Of a stretch of DNA of 13,267 nt, positions 8,101 through 13,267 are shown piece by piece. Made by a program: the position numbers and the translations under genes. The stretch's first letter is position 1, and each line of letters begins with the position of its first letter. The notes under the pieces were generated by a model that had not been told where the DNA came from, ran no database searches, and saw only the letters and a program-made list of their open reading frames with translations. Origin of the DNA: Clostridiales bacterium UBA1777 (GTDB taxonomy: Bacteria > Bacillota > Clostridia > Oscillospirales > Oscillospiraceae); the NCBI GenBank assembly GCA_002315275.1, contig DCGN01000118.1:1-13267 (forward strand). The letters are read 5' to 3'.

Positions 8101-8296
8101 CCATATACACCTTGTCGGCAATAGTGGTGTCTGTCATGATGGTGGCGGGGTTGGAGTTTACGAGGATGACCTCATAGCCCTCCTCCTTGAGGGAGAGGCA
8201 TGCCTGAGTGCCGGCGTAGTCGAATTCCGCCGCCTGACCGATGACGATAGGGCCCGAGCCGATGATTAGAATCTTTTTTAAATCCCTGCGTTTCAT
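5123..8296 (-). CDS. carB: Carbamoyl-phosphate synthase large (synthetase) subunit CarB
   Basis: Makes carbamoyl phosphate from bicarbonate, ammonia and two ATP; first step of pyrimidine and arginine synthesis. At 1057 residues it is full length. Both halves are present: the N-terminal carboxyphosphate domain begins KKILIIGSGPIVIGQAAEFDYAG (in part, residues 7 onward) and carries LRPAFTLGGTGGG and the Glu/Asn site in LIEVNPRVSRSSA; the C-terminal carbamate half begins IIVLGAGPIRIGQG and carries VRPSFVLGGR and IIEVNPRSSRTVP. The last ~120 residues are the MGS-like allosteric domain, ending in a typical HNEDGAALRR segment. The start at 8296 is chosen over an upstream in-frame Met (8350) because AAGGAG of the ribosome binding site lies just before it at 8307-8312, and the upstream extension overlaps pyrI. 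It sits 14 bases after pyrI as the last gene of the operon. Its glutaminase partner CarA is not in the window. Confidence 0.97.
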   Translation of the reverse strand: MKRRDLKKILIIGSGPIVIGQAAEFDYAGTQACLSLKEEGYEVILVNSNPATIMTDTTIADKVYMEPLTLEYIAKILRYERPDAIVPGIGGQTGLNMAMQLEKKGVLRECGVELLGTSSESIERAEDRELFKEMCQSIGEPVIPSEITYSIEEAREAAKRIGYPVVLRPAFTLGGTGGGFANDEAELDELGANAFALSPVHQVLIEKSVKGYKEIEFEVMRDSADTAITICGMENVDPVGVHTGDSIVVAPILSLSDEDRKMLNDSAIRIIRELKIEGGCNVQFALDPNSSRYYLIEVNPRVSRSSALASKASGYPIARVTAKIAVGMTLDEISVAGGKASSEPSLDYIVAKFPRFPFDKFSTVPNVLGTQMKATGEVMGIGSTLEECFLKSVRSLEIGVCHFRMKKFDTYTKEQLKEYVSQFRDDNIYAIAQLIRLGVSVSEIHAITMITELFLESVKRIVDMENKLRENVCSTAVLSMAKVMGFSDKYIASLWNLPEKDIYALRREKGITPAFRMVDTLHTGEYIPYLYSSYQGKNDSRLTEKKKIIVLGAGPIRIGQGVEFDYSTVHAVQTIRREGYEAIIVNNNPETVSTDYTTADKLYFEPLTPEDVMAIIDYEKPIGVVASLGGQTAINLAQPLADRGVNIIGTDCAAIERAENRKSFEKILKDLGIPQPQGRAVTNIEEGVAAAAEVGYPVLVRPSFVLGGRAMEIVANEEMLRHYLKTAVEIDTDKPVLVDHYIQGKEVEVDAICDGRDVFVPGIMELVERTGVHSGDSISVYPSYSISDKVKGVILQYAKKLGLGIGIIGLFNIQFIVDPKDDVYIIEVNPRSSRTVPFLSKATGCSLADIATEVILGVTLKEQGIFNIYPDEKKRHYVKVPVFSSQKIKGLDAYLSPEMKSTGEAIGYDSKLSRAMYKAFQASGMKLQNYGTVIVTLADEDKEEAFPLVERFYNMGFNIAATAGTAKFLKERGVRTHKLGKLSEGSNEIVDFIRSGFVCYVINTRGISSGAHNEDGAALRRCATENGVTTFTNLDTVKIVLDVLEELTISVSTIDAE

Positions 8297-8310
8297 ATCT
8301 GCCTCACTCC

Positions 8311-8736
8311 TTACAGCTGCTTGGGTGCTTCGCTTTCGCAGTAAACGCACCTGTATATCTTTCTTTCTATGTCAACAAGCTTGAATTCGTGCTGAAGCTC
8401 CTGCTCCGTGGAGGTAATGCAGCGCGGATTTTTGCACTTTATAAGCCCCGTTATGCTCTCGGGAAGCATGAGATGCTCGCGTTTGGCAAGCTTACCGTCT
8501 TTGATGATGTTCACGGTGATGCCGGGGTCAAGATAACCGAGCACGGTGAAATCAAGGTCTATGACCTGACCTATCTTGATGATATCCTTTTTGCCCATTT
8601 TTTCGCTCTCGGCGTTATTGATCATCGCGACGGTGCAGTCAAGCTTTCCGAGGCCGAGGACGTTGTATATCTCGAAGCCCTTGCCCGCCGTGATATGGTC
8701 AAGCACGATGCCGTCCTTTATCTGTCCGATTATCAT
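8311..8736 (-). CDS. pyrI: Aspartate carbamoyltransferase regulatory chain PyrI
   Basis: Regulatory subunit that binds nucleotides and links PyrB trimers, 141 residues, slightly shorter than E. coli PyrI (153). The zinc site is intact: Cys101, Cys106, Cys130 and Cys133 in CKNPRC and CVYC. In the N-terminal allosteric domain, VLDHI (11-15) aligns with the E. coli Asp19-His20 segment, Lys54 in KKDIIKI with Lys60, and Lys85 in LAKRE with Lys94, all nucleotide-contact positions, so CTP-type feedback control looks plausible. The ATG overlaps the pyrB stop in ATGA (8733-8736), so synthesis of catalytic and regulatory chains is probably coupled. The alignment was made by eye. Identity as PyrI is secure; effector preference is inferred. 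Confidence 0.96.
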   Translation of the reverse strand: MIIGQIKDGIVLDHITAGKGFEIYNVLGLGKLDCTVAMINNAESEKMGKKDIIKIGQVIDLDFTVLGYLDPGITVNIIKDGKLAKREHLMLPESITGLIKCKNPRCITSTEQELQHEFKLVDIERKIYRCVYCESEAPKQL

Positions 8737-9650
8737 ACCTTGACCTCCAGAAGCTTTAGAATGAGCGCCATGCGCATATACTTGCCGTTCAGCACCTGAT
8801 CAAAATAGCACGCGCGCGGGTCGGCGTCAACAGCAACGGATATCTCGTTTACGCGCGGCAGCGGATGCATGACGATGAGATCGCTCTTCGCGGGGACAAG
8901 CTTCTCAGGCGTGAGGACATAGCTGTCCTTGAGGCGGAGATAATCGGCCTCGTTGAAGAATCTCTCGCGCTGTACTCTCGTCATGTACAAGATATCGAGC
9001 TTCGGCATGGCCTCCTCGAGGCTCGTTGTCTCCTCATAGGGTATACCCTTTCTGTCGATTACGTCCGTTATCAGATACCGCGGCACTCTGAGCTCCTCCG
9101 GGGAGATCATGACGAATTTCACACCCTCGTAGCGCGACATGGCACAGATAAGGGAATGCACCGTTCTGCCGAACTTGAGGTCTCCGCAGAGGCCTATCGT
9201 GAGGCCGCTGAACTTGCCCTTTTTGCGGTATATCGTGAGAAGGTCGGCAAGCGTCTGAGTGGGGTGGTTGTGTCCGCCGTCACCCGCGTTGATAACGGGT
9301 ACGCCCGCCGTCCTCGTTGCGACGAGAGGCGCGCCCTCCTTGGGATGGCGCATCGCGATTACATCGGCGTAGCACCCGACCGTGCGGACGGTATCGGCTA
9401 CGCTCTCGCCCTTTGCCGCGGAGCTGGAGTTTGCCGCAGAGAAGCCGAGCACCTGACCGCCGAGCTCGTACATTGCAGCCTCGAAGCTGAGTCGAGTTCT
9501 TGTGGACGGCTCGAAAAACAGAGTTGCAAGCTTTTTCCTTTTGCAGCTTTCGGCGTACTTATCGGGGTCTGCGATTATATCGAGCGCAGTCGCTATCAGT
9601 TCGTCAATCTCCTCAACGGAGAGCTGCATTATATCAATAAGGTTATTCAT
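8733..9650 (-). CDS. pyrB: Aspartate carbamoyltransferase catalytic chain PyrB
   Basis: Transfers the carbamoyl group from carbamoyl phosphate to aspartate, giving N-carbamoyl-aspartate (step 2). At 305 residues it matches E. coli-type catalytic chains. Key sites: FFEPSTRTR (45-53) for carbamoyl phosphate, SAAKGES (77-83) with Lys80 equivalent to the 80s-loop lysine that reaches into the neighbouring subunit, [28 protein letters not shown], and [10 protein letters not shown] near the C-terminus. I place the start at 9650 rather than at upstream Met 9713, because AAGAGGT at 9656-9662 lies at the right distance and the longer form would read back into pyrE. The gene begins four bases after the pyrE stop and overlaps pyrI by four bases. 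The presence of pyrI indicates a dodecameric, allosteric enzyme. Confidence 0.97.
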   Translation of the reverse strand: MNNLIDIMQLSVEEIDELIATALDIIADPDKYAESCKRKKLATLFFEPSTRTRLSFEAAMYELGGQVLGFSAANSSSAAKGESVADTVRTVGCYADVIAMRHPKEGAPLVATRTAGVPVINAGDGGHNHPTQTLADLLTIYRKKGKFSGLTIGLCGDLKFGRTVHSLICAMSRYEGVKFVMISPEELRVPRYLITDVIDRKGIPYEETTSLEEAMPKLDILYMTRVQRERFFNEADYLRLKDSYVLTPEKLVPAKSDLIVMHPLPRVNEISVAVDADPRACYFDQVLNGKYMRMALILKLLEVKV

Positions 9651-9654
9651 CAAT

Positions 9655-10296
9655 TTACCTCTTGATCCATGACTCGTCGGACGGGTCATTTCTGAATGCG
9701 ATAAGACGCTCAACGTCCTCGCTTCTTATATAGCCCTCGTCTGCCGCGACGGCTGCGATAACGTCGAAATTCGTGAGCGATATGTTTTTCACATCGGCGG
9801 CCGCAAGGCGTTCAATGCCCTTCTTCATGCCGTAGGTGAATATGCTGACAACGCCGAGCACTTCAGCGCCCGCCTCGCGCAGGACGTTTACCACCTCTAT
9901 AACGCTGCCGCCGGTGGAGATAAGGTCCTCGACCACGACGACCTTCTGTCCCTTTTCGAGCTTGCCCTCTATCTGATTCTGTCTGCCGTGATCCTTCGCG
10001 CCGCTTCTGACGTAGCCCATCGGAAGACCCATTATATGGCCCGTTATGGCCGCGTGAGCAATTCCCGCGGTGGAAGTGCCCATGAGCACCTCGACGCCGG
10101 GATAGTTGGCCTTAATGACCTCTGCAAGGCCGTTCTCCACGTCGTTTCTCACGTTGGGCGCAGTAAGCGTGAGGCGGTTATCGCAGTACACTGGGCTCTT
10201 GATGCCGCTTGCCCATATGAAAGGCTCGTCGGGACGGAAAAACACCGCGCCGATTGAGAGCAGGTCTTTTGCTACGGTCTTTTCAATGTTCGTCAT
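9655..10296 (-). CDS. pyrE: Orotate phosphoribosyltransferase PyrE
   Basis: Joins orotate and PRPP to give orotidine 5'-phosphate (step 5), cytoplasmic, normally a dimer. The 213-residue protein carries the PRPP-binding motif [13 protein letters not shown] (119-131) with the acidic pair Glu123-Asp124, the flexible catalytic loop [15 protein letters not shown] (94-108) with Lys101 and His103, and the N-terminal [12 protein letters not shown] substrate segment. It starts three bases after the pyrF stop. The bases before the ATG (GGGGGAATGAG, within the end of pyrF) give a modest ribosome binding site, so re-initiation after pyrF is likely. Its stop codon lies inside the ribosome binding region of pyrB. 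Confidence 0.97.
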   Translation of the reverse strand: MTNIEKTVAKDLLSIGAVFFRPDEPFIWASGIKSPVYCDNRLTLTAPNVRNDVENGLAEVIKANYPGVEVLMGTSTAGIAHAAITGHIMGLPMGYVRSGAKDHGRQNQIEGKLEKGQKVVVVEDLISTGGSVIEVVNVLREAGAEVLGVVSIFTYGMKKGIERLAAADVKNISLTNFDVIAAVAADEGYIRSEDVERLIAFRNDPSDESWIKR

Positions 10297-10299
10297 ATC

Positions 10300-12630
<2,331 letters not shown>

Positions 12631-12634
<4 letters not shown>

Positions 12635-13267
12635 GCGCGCTCCCCTTTCTCAGCGTATGCGACCTTGCCGTCACACACGGTCATAAGGCATTTTCCGAAG
12701 ACCTCCGCTCCGGCAAACGGCGTGCTTCTGCCCATGGAGAGGAATTCGTCGGGATCTATTTTATACCTTGCGCCGAGGTCGAACACGGCGAAGCTTTTCT
12801 CTATCGGCATGTCAATACCGAAGCGGCTGCACGGGTTTGCGTGCATCACGCGCACGAGCTCCGGAAGCGTCAAGAAGCCTTTTTTCACGAGCCCCGTATA
12901 CAGAAGCGGGAACGCCGTTTCAAGGCCGACTATGCCCATAACACTCTTTTCAAGCCCGCGGGACTTCTCCTCGACAGAGTGCGGAGCATGGTCTGTCGCG
13001 ACCATGTCGAGCGTGCCGTCAAGCAGACCCTCGATGAGCGCATCGCGGTCGGCGCGGCTTCTTATAGGCGGGTTCATCTTAAAGCGCCCATCCTCCTCAA
13101 GCATGCTGTCATCCATCAGAAGATAGTGAGGCCCCGTCTCTCCCGAGACGTTCAGCCCCTCGCGCTTAGCCTTGCGCAGAAGCGAAACGCTCTCCTTCGT
13201 GGAGATATGGCAGATATGATATCCGCACCCCGTCTCGCGGACGAGCTCAAGGTCACGCTTGACCTGC
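12631..13267 (-). CDS. pyrC: Dihydroorotase PyrC (C-terminal part, 5' end outside window)
   Basis: Zinc amidohydrolase that cyclises carbamoyl-aspartate to dihydroorotate (step 3). The frame is open from the right edge to the stop at 12631, giving 211 complete codons; an internal ATG at 13116 is not the start. Visible motifs: GYHICHIST with metal-site histidines, GPHYLL in place of the more usual TPHHL, KMNPPIRS for substrate, the catalytic Asp in MVATDHAPHS, GIVGLETAFP, and NPCSRFGI near the C-terminus. The N-terminal HxH metal motif lies beyond the edge. This pattern is the class I type (about 420-430 residues), so about half the protein is missing. It is the most promoter-proximal gene seen of the operon and overlaps pyrK by four bases. 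Confidence 0.95.

Noticed and set aside
8865..9665. A 266-codon open frame on the plus strand
   Set aside because: It is antisense to pyrB and its protein has no recognisable features.

Overview
This window reads as ordinary chromosome from a low-to-moderate GC Gram-positive anaerobe, most likely a Clostridia member. The signs are strong AGGAGG-type ribosome binding sites, a T-box leader, a lipoprotein-anchored ABC transporter, a NAD-linked PyrD/PyrK dihydroorotate dehydrogenase and a PyrB/PyrI aspartate transcarbamoylase. I did not attempt a species assignment.

Layout, left to right. (1) Positions 1-638, minus strand: the N-terminal part of an exported, probably membrane-anchored protein with a coiled-coil tail. 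It runs off the left edge and I do not recognise its family. (2) Positions 694-1719, minus strand: a PLP-dependent low-specificity threonine aldolase. (3) Positions 1720-2292, no gene: two back-to-back promoters, one reading left to the aldolase and one reading right into a complete T-box riboswitch that ends in an intrinsic terminator. (4) Positions 2293-5061, plus strand: lipoprotein, permease and ATPase of an ABC importer. The T-box specifier codon is UGG (Trp) and the proteins fit the predicted tryptophan importer TrpXYZ, so the leader should raise transporter expression when uncharged tRNA-Trp accumulates. (5) Positions 5074-5109: a perfect 12-bp hairpin between the converging units. (6) Positions 5123-13267, minus strand: a tightly packed de novo UMP synthesis operon, in transcription order pyrC (5' end outside the window), pyrK, pyrD, pyrF, pyrE, pyrB, pyrI, carB.

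The pyrimidine operon encodes every step from carbamoyl phosphate to UMP except the CarA glutaminase subunit, which is not in the window. Its genes overlap or sit within 14 bases of each other, so they are surely co-transcribed and largely translationally coupled. PyrI keeps the residues aligned with nucleotide-binding positions of the E. coli subunit, so feedback control of PyrB by nucleotides is expected. The operon's own leader lies beyond the right edge.

I see no mobile element, CRISPR array, tRNA or rRNA gene, phage gene or defence gene, and no evidence of an undescribed system. The most informative non-coding element is the Trp T-box, whose Stem I, specifier, antiterminator and terminator can all be drawn base by base.
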